Shown here: piece after piece, positions 17,866 to 26,836 of the stretch
How the letters are laid out: every line of letters begins with the position of its first letter
Position numbering within the stretch: position 1 is the stretch's first letter
NCBI RefSeq assembly: GCF_018613415.1
Contig: NZ_JAGGQG010000002.1
Location: forward strand, 645,436 to 709,435
DNA length: 64,000 nucleotides
Source: Bacillus sp. ISL-18
Lineage (GTDB): Bacteria; Bacillota; Bacilli; Bacillales; Cytobacillaceae
Direction of reading: 5' to 3'
The notes under the pieces: generated by a model
What the model saw: only the letters and a program-made list of their open reading frames with translations
Database searches by the model: none
What the model was told of the DNA's origin: nothing
Program-made: the position numbers and the translations under genes

Positions 17866-19170
17866 ATGAACAGCAATGAAATATATGTTAGTCTTGACAT
17901 CGGTACATCCAGTGTAAAAGTAATCATTGGTGAAATGGTCAATGACTCTGGAAAAGACACGTTAAACATAATTGGTGTTGGAAATGTGAAATCAGAAGGT
18001 TTGCGTAAAGGGTCGATTGTTGACATGGATGATACCGTTCATTCTATTAAGCGGGCAATTGAACAGGCAGAAAGAATGATCGGAATGGAAATCCGCGAAG
18101 TAGTGGTCGGTATATCAGGCAGAGACATCATGCTTCATAACTGTCACGGTATTGTAGCTGTTTCAAGCCAAAACCGGGAAATAACAAACGAAGATGTTAT
18201 TCGTGTAATTGAGGCATCTCACGTCGGTTCTATACCACCGGAAAGAGAAAATATTGGCGTTATTCGAAAACAATTTATTCTTGATGGTAAGGATGAAATT
18301 AATGATCCTCGCGGGATGATTGGTGTTCGTCTAGAAATGGAAGGAACGCTGATAACTGGTTCTAAATCGATAATCATCAACACTTTACGCTGTGTGGAAC
18401 GCGCAGGCTTAGAAATTTTAGATATTATCCTGCAGCCTTTGGCAGCAGGAGATTTTGCCTTATCAAGGGATGAGAAGAATCTGGGTGTTGCCATGATCGA
18501 TATCGGCGGAGGGTCCACTACGATTGCTGTGTTCGAAGAAGGATTCTTAAAAGCAACCAGTGTGATTCCAGTTGGCGGAGATCTGCTTACAAATGATCTT
18601 TCTAAAGTTTTGCATACCTCAACAGAGGATGCTGAAAATATTAAGATAAAATATGGACATGCCTTCTATGATAATGCCTCGGAAGATGAATTCTTCAGCG
18701 TACCAATCATCGGCAGTGACCAGCATCAGCAATTTAACCAACTCTATGTGTCTGAAATTATTGAAGCTAGAATGGAAGAAATTTTTGAACTAATCGCAAA
18801 TGAATTGAAACGTATGGGTGTAATGGATTTACCTGGTGGTTTTGTCTTAACAGGCGGATCAGCAAAAATGCAAGGTTTGTTGGAACTTGCTCAAGATATG
18901 TTCCAAAATCCAGTCCGTATTGCCTCACCTGACTATATAGGTGTAAGAGAACCTCAATATACAACAGCGGTTGGCTTAATTAAGTATGCTTACAAGAATG
19001 CTAGATTACCTGGGGGAACCAATGGATCAACAACCTCAGCGGTGTCGGTTTCGGAGCCAATCGAAAAAAGAATACCAAAACAACATCAACCTAAAACTAA
19101 GGTAGAAAAACAACCTGAAGAAAAAATGTCATCAAAAGTAAAAAAATTCCTTGGTTACTTTTTCGAATAG
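17866..19170 (+). CDS. ftsA: Cell division protein FtsA
   Basis: This 434-residue actin-like ATPase tethers FtsZ to the membrane and recruits the divisome. Actin-family motifs are visible: phosphate-1 SLDIGTSSVKVI near residue 9, the phosphate-2 segment MIDIGGGSTTIAVF near 212, and the adenosine motif FVLTGGSAKMQG near 325. A SHS2 (1C) insertion sits in the N-terminal half. The C-terminus ends in an amphipathic membrane-targeting helix (SKVKKFLGYFF). An AAAGGAGGTG ribosome binding site precedes the ATG. ftsZ follows after 34 bp. Confidence 0.98.
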   Translation: MNSNEIYVSLDIGTSSVKVIIGEMVNDSGKDTLNIIGVGNVKSEGLRKGSIVDMDDTVHSIKRAIEQAERMIGMEIREVVVGISGRDIMLHNCHGIVAVSSQNREITNEDVIRVIEASHVGSIPPERENIGVIRKQFILDGKDEINDPRGMIGVRLEMEGTLITGSKSIIINTLRCVERAGLEILDIILQPLAAGDFALSRDEKNLGVAMIDIGGGSTTIAVFEEGFLKATSVIPVGGDLLTNDLSKVLHTSTEDAENIKIKYGHAFYDNASEDEFFSVPIIGSDQHQQFNQLYVSEIIEARMEEIFELIANELKRMGVMDLPGGFVLTGGSAKMQGLLELAQDMFQNPVRIASPDYIGVREPQYTTAVGLIKYAYKNARLPGGTNGSTTSAVSVSEPIEKRIPKQHQPKTKVEKQPEEKMSSKVKKFLGYFFE

Positions 19171-19204
19171 GAAAAAGTAAATCAACGAATTAGGAGGATT
19201 TGTC

Positions 19205-20341
19205 ATGTTAGAATTTGATACAAATTTAGATTCTCTTGCAACAATAAAAGTAATCGGAGTTGGCGGCGGAGGCAATAACGCAGTAAACCGAATGATTGAG
19301 CATGGAGTTCAAGGCGTAGAATTTATCGCCGTTAATACAGATGCACAAGCCTTAAATCTATCAAAAGCAGAAGTTAAAATGCAAATTGGTGCCAAACTTA
19401 CCCGCGGTCTTGGAGCAGGTGCTAATCCAGAGGTAGGTAAAAAGGCTGCAGAAGAAAGCAAGGAACAAATTGAAGAGGCGCTAAGAGGTGCCGATATGGT
19501 CTTTGTTACAGCTGGGATGGGTGGAGGAACCGGTACTGGAGCAGCGCCGGTTATTGCACAAATCGCCCGTGATTTAGGTGCCTTAACTGTAGGTGTTGTC
19601 ACTCGGCCATTTACCTTCGAGGGTAAAAAGCGTTCGAACCAGGCATCAGGTGGAATTGGGTCAATGAAAGAAGCGGTTGATACACTCATTGTGATTCCAA
19701 ATGATCGTCTTCTTGAAATTGTTGATAAAAGTACGCCTATGCTTGAAGCATTCCGTGAAGCAGATAATGTATTGCGTCAAGGTGTTCAGGGTATCTCCGA
19801 TTTAATTGCTACACCAGGATTAATTAATTTAGACTTCGCTGACGTAAAAACGATTATGTCTAATAAAGGTTCCGCTTTAATGGGTATCGGAGTTGCTGCC
19901 GGTGAAAATCGTGCAACGGAAGCGGCTAAAAAGGCAATCAATTCTCCTCTGCTAGAGACATCTATCGATGGTGCTCAAGGTGTCCTAATGAATATTACCG
20001 GTGGATCTAACTTAAGTCTTTATGAGGTTCAAGAAGCGGCCGATATCGTTGCCACAGCAACCGATCAAGAAGTAAATATGATCTTCGGTTCTGTTATCAA
20101 TGAAACTTTAAAAGACGAAATTATTGTTACGGTTATTGCAACGGGCTTTAATGAAGAAGTGGCCCAGCCAAAAGTTACACGACCATCTTTTGGACAAGTG
20201 AAAACGACTGTTAACCCTGTTAAGAGAGAACACAAACGTGAAGAAGCTCCGCAGGAACCAGTCCGCAACAATACCAATGTTTCTCAAGAGGATGCACTAG
20301 ATATCCCAACATTCTTACGCAATCGCAATAGAAGAAGATAA
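19205..20341 (+). CDS. ftsZ: Cell division GTPase FtsZ
   Basis: This 378-residue tubulin homologue polymerises into the Z-ring. The nucleotide-binding residues GGGGNN are near 20-25, the tubulin signature GGGTGTG is at 106-112, and the T7 catalytic loop NLDFAD is at 208-213. A variable linker follows from about 317. The protein ends in the conserved C-terminal peptide DIPTFLRNR that binds FtsA, SepF and other partners, plus a basic tail (RNRRR). TAGGAGGA precedes the ATG. It forms a two-gene unit with ftsA and is closed by a terminator. The B. subtilis gene bpr, which lies between ftsZ and spoIIGA there, is absent. Confidence 0.99.
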   Translation: MLEFDTNLDSLATIKVIGVGGGGNNAVNRMIEHGVQGVEFIAVNTDAQALNLSKAEVKMQIGAKLTRGLGAGANPEVGKKAAEESKEQIEEALRGADMVFVTAGMGGGTGTGAAPVIAQIARDLGALTVGVVTRPFTFEGKKRSNQASGGIGSMKEAVDTLIVIPNDRLLEIVDKSTPMLEAFREADNVLRQGVQGISDLIATPGLINLDFADVKTIMSNKGSALMGIGVAAGENRATEAAKKAINSPLLETSIDGAQGVLMNITGGSNLSLYEVQEAADIVATATDQEVNMIFGSVINETLKDEIIVTVIATGFNEEVAQPKVTRPSFGQVKTTVNPVKREHKREEAPQEPVRNNTNVSQEDALDIPTFLRNRNRRR

Positions 20342-20356
20342 TTTTTTTAGATGAAA

Positions 20357-20388
20357 GAGGCGCAGTTCCACTAGGGACTGCGCCTTTT
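20357..20388 (+). terminator. Terminator after ftsZ
   Basis: The stem GGCGCAGT / ACTGCGCC with a 10-base loop is followed by TTTT. Confidence 0.88.
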
Positions 20389-20410
20389 CATATTTACAAC
20401 TATATAAATA

Positions 20411-20496
20411 TGACAAATTCCGTAGGCTTTTGTGAAAATTTCTGATTTTTTGATTACAGAAAGTGACACACTTCCGCTAGTAAAGTACGTTATACT
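20411..20496 (+). promoter_or_regulatory. Spo0A-activated spoIIG promoter with 22-bp spacer
   Basis: The -35 GTGACA (20463-20468) and -10 TATACT (20491-20496) are separated by 22 bp. This abnormal spacing is the hallmark of the B. subtilis spoIIG promoter, which SigA uses only when Spo0A~P is bound. TGACAAA at 20411-20417, about 90 bp upstream of the start point, is one mismatch from a Spo0A box and lies where the distal binding site is expected. A weaker box-like TACAGAA sits next to the -35. Confidence 0.7.
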
Positions 20497-20555
20497 TTTT
20501 CGTAAACAGAAGAATAGAAACATAAGCCAATAGCTGAATTAAGGAGGAAGCTGGC

Positions 20556-21497
20556 TTGACAGTTTATCTTGATGTAATTTGGTCTCTTAATTTGTTATTC
20601 GATAGCCTTCTCCTGTACTTAACGGCTATATTTCTTAAAAGAAGAATACAAATCTGGAGATTACTTGCCGGTGGATTTATAGGTTCATTGATCATTTTAT
20701 TATCGTTTACACCACTAAATGCCTATACCAGCCATCCGATCTCAAAACTTATTTGTTCGATGTTAATGGTACTATGCACTTTTGGATTTAAACGGTTAAC
20801 CTTTTTCTTTAAAGCCTTAATGACGCTATATGTTTCTACTTTTTTGATTGGCGGAGGCTTGATGGGTGCCCATTATTTCATTCAATCCGATTCAGAGCTG
20901 TCCGTAAAGGTTCTGGCTTCCAGTGTGAAGGGATTTGGTGACCCGATCAGCTGGCTGTTTGTACTGATTGGCTTTCCGCTGGCCTGGCACTTCGCAAGAA
21001 AAAATGTAGAAGGTATGGAAATGACAAAAATCCAATTTGAACAAATTGTCAGTGTTCAACTCCATATTGCCGACGAAAGGATGCATTTCAAGGGATTGGT
21101 TGATAGTGGAAATCAACTGTATGATCCGTTGTCTAAACTCCCTGTTATGATTGTCTCTCTTCAAAATCAAAGTGAAGCTGTTCCAGAATCCATTAGCAGG
21201 CTGGCAGCGGCCGATCCAGAACAGTTCATATTAGGAAGTCAGGATGTGGCTAATGATTGGCAGAATAGGCTAAGAATCATTCCGTGCCGAGTCGTTGGAC
21301 AAGAGCACCAGCTGATTGTTGCCATTAAACCCGATCTCATTTTAATCGAACATAACGGTGATCAATATGTATGTGAAAAGGGTCTTGTTTCGTTTACGTT
21401 GCAGCAGCTCTCGGCTGATGATGCTTTCCAATGCATTGTTCATCCCAAAATGCTGACGGGACCTAAGCGGCAAGGAGGGGCTGTGAAGGTAAGTTAA
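20556..21497 (+). CDS. spoIIGA: Pro-SigE processing protease SpoIIGA
   Basis: This 313-residue membrane aspartic protease cleaves pro-SigE in the mother cell after a signal from the forespore (SpoIIR). Its N-terminal half is hydrophobic with about five membrane helices (VIWSLNLLFDSLLLYLTAIF and later segments). The soluble C-terminal half has the protease motif DSGN with D183, the same position as the catalytic aspartate of the B. subtilis enzyme. Translation starts at a TTG (20556) behind AAGGAGG. sigE follows after 45 bp in the same transcript. Confidence 0.96.
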   Translation: MTVYLDVIWSLNLLFDSLLLYLTAIFLKRRIQIWRLLAGGFIGSLIILLSFTPLNAYTSHPISKLICSMLMVLCTFGFKRLTFFFKALMTLYVSTFLIGGGLMGAHYFIQSDSELSVKVLASSVKGFGDPISWLFVLIGFPLAWHFARKNVEGMEMTKIQFEQIVSVQLHIADERMHFKGLVDSGNQLYDPLSKLPVMIVSLQNQSEAVPESISRLAAADPEQFILGSQDVANDWQNRLRIIPCRVVGQEHQLIVAIKPDLILIEHNGDQYVCEKGLVSFTLQQLSADDAFQCIVHPKMLTGPKRQGGAVKVS

Positions 21498-21542
21498 TAT
21501 AACTATACTCAATCAGAACATTTTTTAGAAGGAGGAACATAC

Positions 21543-22262
21543 ATGAAAAAATGGAGATTTCGCTTAACTTACTATTGGTATAAATTGCTACTAAAACTAG
21601 GTCTTAAAACAGATGAAGTTTATTACATCGGCGGAAGCGAAGCTTTACCACCTCCTTTGAGTAAGGATGAAGAAGAGGTTTTGTTGAAAAAGCTTCCTGG
21701 TGGTGATAAGGCTGCAAGATCAATCCTAATTGAACGAAATCTACGACTCGTTGTGTACATTGCGAGAAAATTTGAGAATACAGGCATCAATATTGAGGAT
21801 CTGATTAGTATTGGAACAATTGGATTAATCAAAGCAGTCAATACGTTTAATCCTGAAAAGAAAATAAAACTAGCTACATATGCATCGCGATGCATTGAAA
21901 ATGAAATTCTTATGTACTTAAGGCGGAATAATAAAATACGATCAGAAGTATCGTTTGATGAACCGTTGAACATCGATTGGGATGGTAACGAGCTGCTCTT
22001 ATCAGATGTTTTAGGAACAGACGATGATATTATTACAAAAGATTTAGAAGCAAGTGTCGATCGCAAGCTGCTGACCAAAGCATTGCATCAGCTTACTGAC
22101 CGAGAAAAGCAAATTATGGAGTTAAGGTTTGGTCTGACAAATGGAGAAGAAAAAACCCAGAAGGATGTGGCCGATATGCTCGGGATATCTCAATCCTATA
22201 TATCCAGACTAGAAAAAAGAATTATCAAAAGACTGCGGAAAGAATTCAATAAAATGGTTTAG
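21543..22262 (+). CDS. sigE: RNA polymerase sigma-E factor (mother cell, pro-form)
   Basis: This 239-residue sigma-70 family protein is the same length as B. subtilis SigE. The basic, amphipathic N-terminal pro-sequence ([19 protein letters not shown]) is removed by SpoIIGA around residue 27, just before the conserved [12 protein letters not shown] segment. Region 2 ([34 protein letters not shown]) and the region 4 helix-turn-helix ([21 protein letters not shown]) are intact. SigE runs early mother-cell transcription during sporulation. The ATG follows GAAGGAGG. Confidence 0.98.
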   Translation: MKKWRFRLTYYWYKLLLKLGLKTDEVYYIGGSEALPPPLSKDEEEVLLKKLPGGDKAARSILIERNLRLVVYIARKFENTGINIEDLISIGTIGLIKAVNTFNPEKKIKLATYASRCIENEILMYLRRNNKIRSEVSFDEPLNIDWDGNELLLSDVLGTDDDIITKDLEASVDRKLLTKALHQLTDREKQIMELRFGLTNGEEKTQKDVADMLGISQSYISRLEKRIIKRLRKEFNKMV

Positions 22263-22373
22263 AAACGGACAGGACGTGAGAACAGACTATTAGCAATTAC
22301 TCTAAGTTTTATCTTTAAAAGAAAAATTTTTCCATCCCAAAAAACCTATTCAATTCATGATATCATCGCATTT

Positions 22374-22380
22374 TTCGACA
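22374..22380 (-). promoter_or_regulatory. Possible Spo0A box between sigE and sigG
   Basis: TTCGACA is the reverse complement of TGTCGAA, a perfect Spo0A box. It lies just upstream of the sigE-sigG terminator. sigG is not known to be a direct Spo0A target, so this may be chance. Confidence 0.2.
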
Positions 22381-22385
22381 TTTAT

Positions 22386-22420
22386 GCACCTGTCCGCTGG
22401 TAAGGACAGGTGCATATTTT
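22386..22420 (+). terminator. Terminator between sigE and sigG
   Basis: The perfect 10-bp stem GCACCTGTCC / GGACAGGTGC is followed by ATATTTTTCC. It limits read-through from spoIIG into sigG, so sigG would need its own forespore promoter. I could not place a clear SigF/SigG promoter between here and 22478. Confidence 0.85.
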
Positions 22421-22477
22421 TCCTTCTCGGGGAGATACTGTTTTTTGTACAGCAGCTCCTGTGAGGAGGGAAAAGGA

Positions 22478-23257
22478 TTGACTCGAAATAAAGTTGAAAT
22501 TTGCGGTGTAGACACATCAAAACTTCCTGTTTTAAAGAACGAAGAAATGAGAATACTCTTCAAGCAAATGCAAGAGGGCGATATAAGTGCTCGTGAAAAG
22601 CTTGTCAACGGTAATTTACGTCTTGTCCTTAGCGTCATTCAGCGGTTTAACAATCGTGGCGAGTTTGTTGATGATTTATTTCAGGTTGGCTGTATTGGAC
22701 TCATGAAATCAATTGATAACTTCGATTTAGGTCAAAACGTAAAGTTTTCCACTTATGCCGTACCAATGATCATAGGAGAAATTCGAAGGTATTTGCGTGA
22801 TAATAATCCAATTCGTGTGTCGCGTTCCTTACGAGATATTGCCTATAAGGCGCTACAGGTGAGGGAACGATTGATGAGCGAAACCTCACGTGAACCAACT
22901 GCAGAGGAAATTGCAAAGGTCTTGGAAGTACCGCATGAGGAAATCGTTTTTGCATTGGATGCAATCCAAGATCCGGTCTCCTTATTTGAACCCATCTATA
23001 ATGATGGCGGTGACCCCATTTATGTAATGGACCAGCTAAGTGATGAAAAAAATAAAGATATTAATTGGATTGAAGAAATCGCCCTTAAGGAGGGCATGCG
23101 AAGATTAAACGAACGTGAAAAACTAATCCTTAGAAAGCGATTCTTCCAAGGGAAAACACAAATGGAAGTCGCTGATGAAATTGGTATTTCTCAAGCCCAG
23201 GTCTCACGCCTTGAGAAAGCAGCGATTAGACAAATGAACAAAAACATTCAAAGCTAA
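22478..23257 (+). CDS. sigG: RNA polymerase sigma-G factor (late forespore)
   Basis: This 259-residue sigma factor drives late forespore genes. It opens with the highly conserved TRNKVEICGVDTSKLPVL, then region 2 (RLVLSVIQRFNNRGEFVDDL), the RVSRSLRDIAYKAL segment of region 3, and the region 4 helix-turn-helix (MEVADEIGISQAQVSRLEKA). The start is a TTG at 22478, eight bases after GAGGAGG; the open frame runs 11 codons further upstream but that part does not resemble SigG. It lies downstream of sigE behind a terminator, and is followed by its own terminator. B. subtilis ylmA, expected next, is missing here. Confidence 0.97.
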   Translation: MTRNKVEICGVDTSKLPVLKNEEMRILFKQMQEGDISAREKLVNGNLRLVLSVIQRFNNRGEFVDDLFQVGCIGLMKSIDNFDLGQNVKFSTYAVPMIIGEIRRYLRDNNPIRVSRSLRDIAYKALQVRERLMSETSREPTAEEIAKVLEVPHEEIVFALDAIQDPVSLFEPIYNDGGDPIYVMDQLSDEKNKDINWIEEIALKEGMRRLNEREKLILRKRFFQGKTQMEVADEIGISQAQVSRLEKAAIRQMNKNIQS

Positions 23258-23287
23258 AGCTGTCCAACCGGACAGCTTTATTTTTTA
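23256..23287 (+). terminator. Terminator after sigG
   Basis: The stem AAAGCTGTCC / GGACAGCTTT with an AACC loop is followed by ATTTTTT. It begins at the sigG stop codon. Confidence 0.9.
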
Positions 23288-23346
23288 TAGATAAAATAGC
23301 CCGTGCTGACATATAGTGATAATAGTATGGGAGCGGGAGTGGTAAT

Positions 23347-23616
23347 GTGGTAAAAATTTCGGAATTCCAAATAAAAGATGTTGTAAATGTATCGGATGGT
23401 AAAAGGCTGGGAAATATTGGGGATATTGAGATTAATTTAACAACTGGGAAAATTGAGGCAGTAATCATATCTGGAGGCGGCAGGGTTCTTGGTTTTTTTG
23501 GTAAAGATGAAGATATCATCATACCGTGGAAAAATATCCTTAAAATAGGTCATGACGTCATTTTGGTTAGATATAAAGGCAGCACTGAATTGATAGGGGA
23601 GCAGACAGAAGTTTAA
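23347..23616 (+). CDS. ylmC: PRC-barrel family protein YlmC
   Basis: This 89-residue protein of the YlmC/YmxH PRC-barrel family has the motifs ISEFQIKDVVNVSDGKRLG, IGDIEINLTTGKIEA, and VLGFFGKDEDIIIPW. PRC-barrel domains are small beta-barrel interaction modules; members of this group are tied to sporulation in Bacillus and the molecular role is unknown. The start is a GTG at 23347 after GGGAGTGG; the overlapping ATG at 23345 is out of frame. It stands alone between the sigG terminator and the pgeF operon. Confidence 0.92.
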   Translation: MVKISEFQIKDVVNVSDGKRLGNIGDIEINLTTGKIEAVIISGGGRVLGFFGKDEDIIIPWKNILKIGHDVILVRYKGSTELIGEQTEV

Positions 23617-23685
23617 TATCTTTCATTTGCGGTGACCAAAGTTTCTTTTCATGGTAAACTATAGAAAAACAAAAGAGGTAATTGG

Positions 23686-24501
23686 ATGGAACCCTTTGTT
23701 AAAAATAATCAATCCTATTTATCCATTGATAGTTGGATGAGACGTTTCCCGAAGTTGACGGCCGGCTTCACAACCAAAAATGGCGGGACGAGCAAGGGAG
23801 ACTTTAAGACCTTAAACCTTGGATTTCATGTTGGTGATGACCTAACCGTTGTTTGCTCAAATAGAGAAAAAGTCGCTGAATTGCTGGAGTTCCCGTTAAG
23901 CAGCTGGATTGGTGCTGAACAAACACACGATACGATCCTCAAGAAAATAACAAAAACAGATCGTGGAATTGGATCCGATTCATACGAAAATGCCTTTAAA
24001 GGTACTGATGGATTTTATACAGATGAAGAGGGAATCCTGTTAACACTTTGTTTCGCTGACTGTGTCCCTCTTTTTTTTATGGCCCCAGAGAGAAGGATGA
24101 TTGGCATTGCTCACGCTGGCTGGAAAGGGAGCGTTGGTCAAATCGCCAAAAAAATGATAGACACATGGGGCCAAGAGGGAATTAGGCCAGAGGAAATTTA
24201 TGTCGCAATTGGACCTTCCATTTGCGAAAAATGTTATATGGTGGATCAACATGTTATAAACTTTGTAGAAAAATCACTAGTAGAAGGCGCGGCATTCACC
24301 TATAATTTAATTAGTGAAGGGCAATATTCCCTGAATCTACAGGAACTAAATAAACAGATTCTTCTTGGATCCGGTGTTCCGGAACAAAATATTCTTCAAA
24401 CAGGCTTATGTTCTAGCTGCGATCAAGAGGAATTTTTCTCTCATCGCCGTGATAAAGGCAGAACAGGAAGAATGATGAGTTATATTGGCTGGAAGGAGTA
24501 A
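23686..24501 (+). CDS. pgeF: Peptidoglycan editing factor PgeF (YfiH/LACC1 family)
   Basis: This 271-residue protein, YlmD in B. subtilis, belongs to the laccase-domain family, whose characterised members act on purine nucleosides or on UDP-MurNAc with the wrong amino acid. The conserved residues of the family are visible: the GFTTKNGGTSKG start, the histidine in AEQTHDT, the FADCVPLFF cysteine motif, the IAHAGWKG motif, GPSICEKCYMV, and the C-terminal SSCDQEEFFSHRRDKGRTGR. An ATG at 23686 follows AGAGGTAATTGG. ylmE begins ten bases later, so these form one operon with sepF. Confidence 0.93.
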   Translation: MEPFVKNNQSYLSIDSWMRRFPKLTAGFTTKNGGTSKGDFKTLNLGFHVGDDLTVVCSNREKVAELLEFPLSSWIGAEQTHDTILKKITKTDRGIGSDSYENAFKGTDGFYTDEEGILLTLCFADCVPLFFMAPERRMIGIAHAGWKGSVGQIAKKMIDTWGQEGIRPEEIYVAIGPSICEKCYMVDQHVINFVEKSLVEGAAFTYNLISEGQYSLNLQELNKQILLGSGVPEQNILQTGLCSSCDQEEFFSHRRDKGRTGRMMSYIGWKE

Positions 24502-24510
24502 TTATTCACG

Positions 24511-25188
24511 ATGAAAGTAGCTGAAAACCTAAAGCGCATTAACCTGCAAATAAATGAGGCCTGCCATAAAGTAAATCGAAGCAGTGAAGAGGTAACTTTA
24601 ATTGCAGTGACTAAATACGTCAGCATTGAACGAGCCGAAGAAGCACTGGGGGCAGGTATTCATCATCTTGGTGAAAACCGTGATGACAGTCTTTTAGAAA
24701 AGTGGGAAGTATTACAGGACAAGCCTACATGGCATTATATTGGATCATTGCAAACACGCAAAGTTAAAAATATTATTGATAAAGTTGACTATATTCATTC
24801 ATTGGACCGCTTATCACTTGCAGAAGAAATAAATAAGCGTGCAAACCATCAAATGAAATGCCTTGTTCAAGTCAATGTTTCTGGTGAAGAATCGAAACAT
24901 GGCCTTTCTTTAGAAGAAGCTATTCCTTTTATCAAAGCACTTTCAAGCTTTGAACACATTGTGGTGGATGGACTCATGACAATGGCTCCATTAACAGATG
25001 ATGAACAAATTCTTCGGGATTGTTTTCGGAAGTTAAGAGAGCTTCGCGGGCAAGTTCAGAGCCTGCAGTTAGAGTTTGCACCATGTTCAAATCTTTCAAT
25101 GGGAATGTCCAATGATTTTGCGATCGCCATTGAAGAAGGGGCAACCATGATTAGAATTGGCACGGCACTTGTCGGTGAAGACGGTTAA
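24511..25188 (+). CDS. ylmE: PLP-binding homeostasis protein YlmE (YggS family)
   Basis: This 225-residue member of the COG0325 alanine-racemase-fold family binds pyridoxal phosphate without known catalysis and influences vitamin B6 and amino-acid homeostasis. The PLP lysine lies in LIAVTKYVS near residue 34; [39 protein letters not shown], and the phosphate-binding [16 protein letters not shown] motif follow. It sits in the pgeF-ylmE-sepF-ylmG-ylmH unit that accompanies the division genes across Firmicutes, Actinobacteria and cyanobacteria. Confidence 0.95.
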   Translation: MKVAENLKRINLQINEACHKVNRSSEEVTLIAVTKYVSIERAEEALGAGIHHLGENRDDSLLEKWEVLQDKPTWHYIGSLQTRKVKNIIDKVDYIHSLDRLSLAEEINKRANHQMKCLVQVNVSGEESKHGLSLEEAIPFIKALSSFEHIVVDGLMTMAPLTDDEQILRDCFRKLRELRGQVQSLQLEFAPCSNLSMGMSNDFAIAIEEGATMIRIGTALVGEDG

Positions 25189-25200
25189 GGAGAGAAGAAA

Positions 25201-25680
25201 ATGACGATTAAATCAAAACTAAAAACATTTTTCTTTTTAGATGACGAATATGATAATAACAATGATGAATTTGTAGAGAAGACCGCTCCAGTTAAACAAA
25301 AACAACAGCCTGTTAAAAGTCAAAACGTTGTTAGTTTTCAAAGTATCCCAAAGCCTGCCGGTACAACTAATGCGACAAATGCAACTAATGCAGCAAAATC
25401 CTCAAAAGTGATCATACTGGAGCCAATAACGTATTCAGAATCAACAGAAATTGCCGATCATTTAAAAAATCGTCGCGCTGTGGTTGTGAACCTGCAAAGT
25501 ATTGACCAGACCGAAGGCCGCCAGATCGTTGATTTCTTAAGTGGAGTCGTTTACGCGATAGGGGGAGACATTCAAAAAATTGGCTCAAGTATTTTTTTAT
25601 GTACTCCCGATAATGTAGAAGTCACTGGGAATATTACTGATTTCCTTCCTGAACACCATAACCCTAATACAAGGTGGTAA
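25201..25680 (+). CDS. sepF: Cell division protein SepF
   Basis: This 159-residue protein makes rings that bundle FtsZ polymers and can tether them to the membrane. The N-terminal amphipathic membrane helix ([14 protein letters not shown]) is followed by a low-complexity linker with Gln/Lys and a TNATNATNA repeat (residues 56-64). The conserved globular domain follows ([52 protein letters not shown]). AAGGAGAG precedes the ATG. The linker is encoded by three in-frame 9-bp units and is probably variable in length between strains. Confidence 0.97.
   Translation: MTIKSKLKTFFFLDDEYDNNNDEFVEKTAPVKQKQQPVKSQNVVSFQSIPKPAGTTNATNATNAAKSSKVIILEPITYSESTEIADHLKNRRAVVVNLQSIDQTEGRQIVDFLSGVVYAIGGDIQKIGSSIFLCTPDNVEVTGNITDFLPEHHNPNTRW
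25366..25392 (+). repeat. Three 9-bp in-frame repeats in the sepF linker
   Basis: ACTAATGCG, ACAAATGCA and ACTAATGCA follow one another and encode Thr-Asn-Ala three times. The period preserves the reading frame, so copy-number changes would alter only the linker length. Confidence 0.8.
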
Positions 25681-25685
25681 TGTGA

Positions 25686-25949
25686 ATGGCTTTTATCTTT
25701 ACCTTATTAATAAAATTAATCAATATTTATTCATGGGCGTTAATTATATATATATTAATGTCTTGGTTTCCAAATGCAAGAGAAACGTTGATTGGAAGAT
25801 TTTTGACGAGAATTTGTGAACCTTATTTAGAGCCATTTAGAAAAATCATTCCCCCAATTGGAATGATGGATATTTCTCCGATTGTGGCGTTCCTTGTTTT
25901 GAATTTTGCCACCACCGGTTTAGGCAGTGTCTACAGGTGGCTTGTATAA
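25686..25949 (+). CDS. ylmG: YggT family membrane protein YlmG
   Basis: This 87-residue protein has two transmembrane helices (about residues 3-25 and 60-83) joined by the conserved RxC-E-L-P-R-IPP loop ([21 protein letters not shown]). YggT/YlmG proteins lie next to sepF in many bacteria and plants; Streptomyces and chloroplast homologues affect division or nucleoid distribution, and the exact role is not established. AAGGTGG precedes the ATG. It lies five bases after sepF and 16-28 bases before ylmH. Confidence 0.93.
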   Translation: MAFIFTLLIKLINIYSWALIIYILMSWFPNARETLIGRFLTRICEPYLEPFRKIIPPIGMMDISPIVAFLVLNFATTGLGSVYRWLV

Positions 25950-25977
25950 CAATGAAAAATAGGTTGTGTTAAAAGGG

Positions 25978-26751
25978 ATGAATATTTATCAGCATTTCCG
26001 TCCAGAGGAACGGGAATTTATTGATCAGGTCTTACAATGGAAAAGCAATGTGGAGCAGCAATACGCCCCTAAACTAACCGATTTCCTCGACCCTAGAGAG
26101 CAGCATATTCTCAAAATGCTCCTCGGTGAGCATGGCGAGGTAAAATATAAGTTTTTTGGCGGGATATCTGGTTTAGAAAGAAACAGGGCCCTCATTTATC
26201 CGGATTATTTAATTCCGAATGAAGATGATTTTCAAATTAGTTTATTTGAGATTCAATACCCGCGAAAATTTGTTGCGATTGAACACCGGCAGGTACTAGG
26301 GACGCTCATGTCTGTAGGTCTCAAACGCGGAAAATTTGGTGACATTCTTATAAGTGAGGGGCGAGTTCAATTTTTTGCTGCTAAAGAGATAAGTCAATAT
26401 ATAAAGAACAATGTCGAATCAATAGGCAGGGCAGGAGTAAAATTAGTTGAAACAGGTATCGAAAATGCCGTTACTGCTGCTGCAGTTTGGGATGAGAATG
26501 AGTTAACATTGTCATCCTTACGACTCGATACGGTTATATCTGGAATTTATCATCTATCCAGGCAAAAATCCCTTGCCTTAATTCAGCATGGACTAGTCAA
26601 AGTGAACTGGACTTCGATCGAGAATCCTTCTTTTCCATGTGAAGCAGGTGATATGCTCTCAGTAAGAGGACACGGACGAGCTAAAATTATCGGTTTGGAT
26701 GGCAAAACAAAAAAAGAAAAATGGCGAATTACTGTAGGGAAACAAAAATAA
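25978..26751 (+). CDS. ylmH: S4-domain RNA-binding protein YlmH
   Basis: This protein of about 257 residues belongs to the YlmH family. The N-terminal part ([32 protein letters not shown]) precedes a central domain ([17 protein letters not shown]) and a C-terminal S4 RNA-binding domain ([33 protein letters not shown]). YlmH homologues bind ribosomes and have been linked to ribosome quality control, so it is interesting that rqcH is in the same window. I align the start with B. subtilis YlmH at ATG 25978; a GTG at 25966 is in frame, and neither has a strong ribosome binding site. Confidence 0.93.
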   Translation: MNIYQHFRPEEREFIDQVLQWKSNVEQQYAPKLTDFLDPREQHILKMLLGEHGEVKYKFFGGISGLERNRALIYPDYLIPNEDDFQISLFEIQYPRKFVAIEHRQVLGTLMSVGLKRGKFGDILISEGRVQFFAAKEISQYIKNNVESIGRAGVKLVETGIENAVTAAAVWDENELTLSSLRLDTVISGIYHLSRQKSLALIQHGLVKVNWTSIENPSFPCEAGDMLSVRGHGRAKIIGLDGKTKKEKWRITVGKQK

Positions 26752-26781
26752 TCGTAAATGCAGCAGGATTTCCGGAAAAAC

Positions 26782-26789
26782 TTGTCGAA
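26782..26789 (+). promoter_or_regulatory. Possible Spo0A box upstream of divIVA
   Basis: TTGTCGAA contains the perfect Spo0A box TGTCGAA and lies 48 bp before the divIVA start codon, beside TATACAT, which could be part of a promoter. Regulation by Spo0A is only a suggestion. Confidence 0.3.
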
Positions 26790-26836
26790 TATTTGCTTAT
26801 ACATATGGAAGTACAGAATGCATGGAGGTGGCTTTA

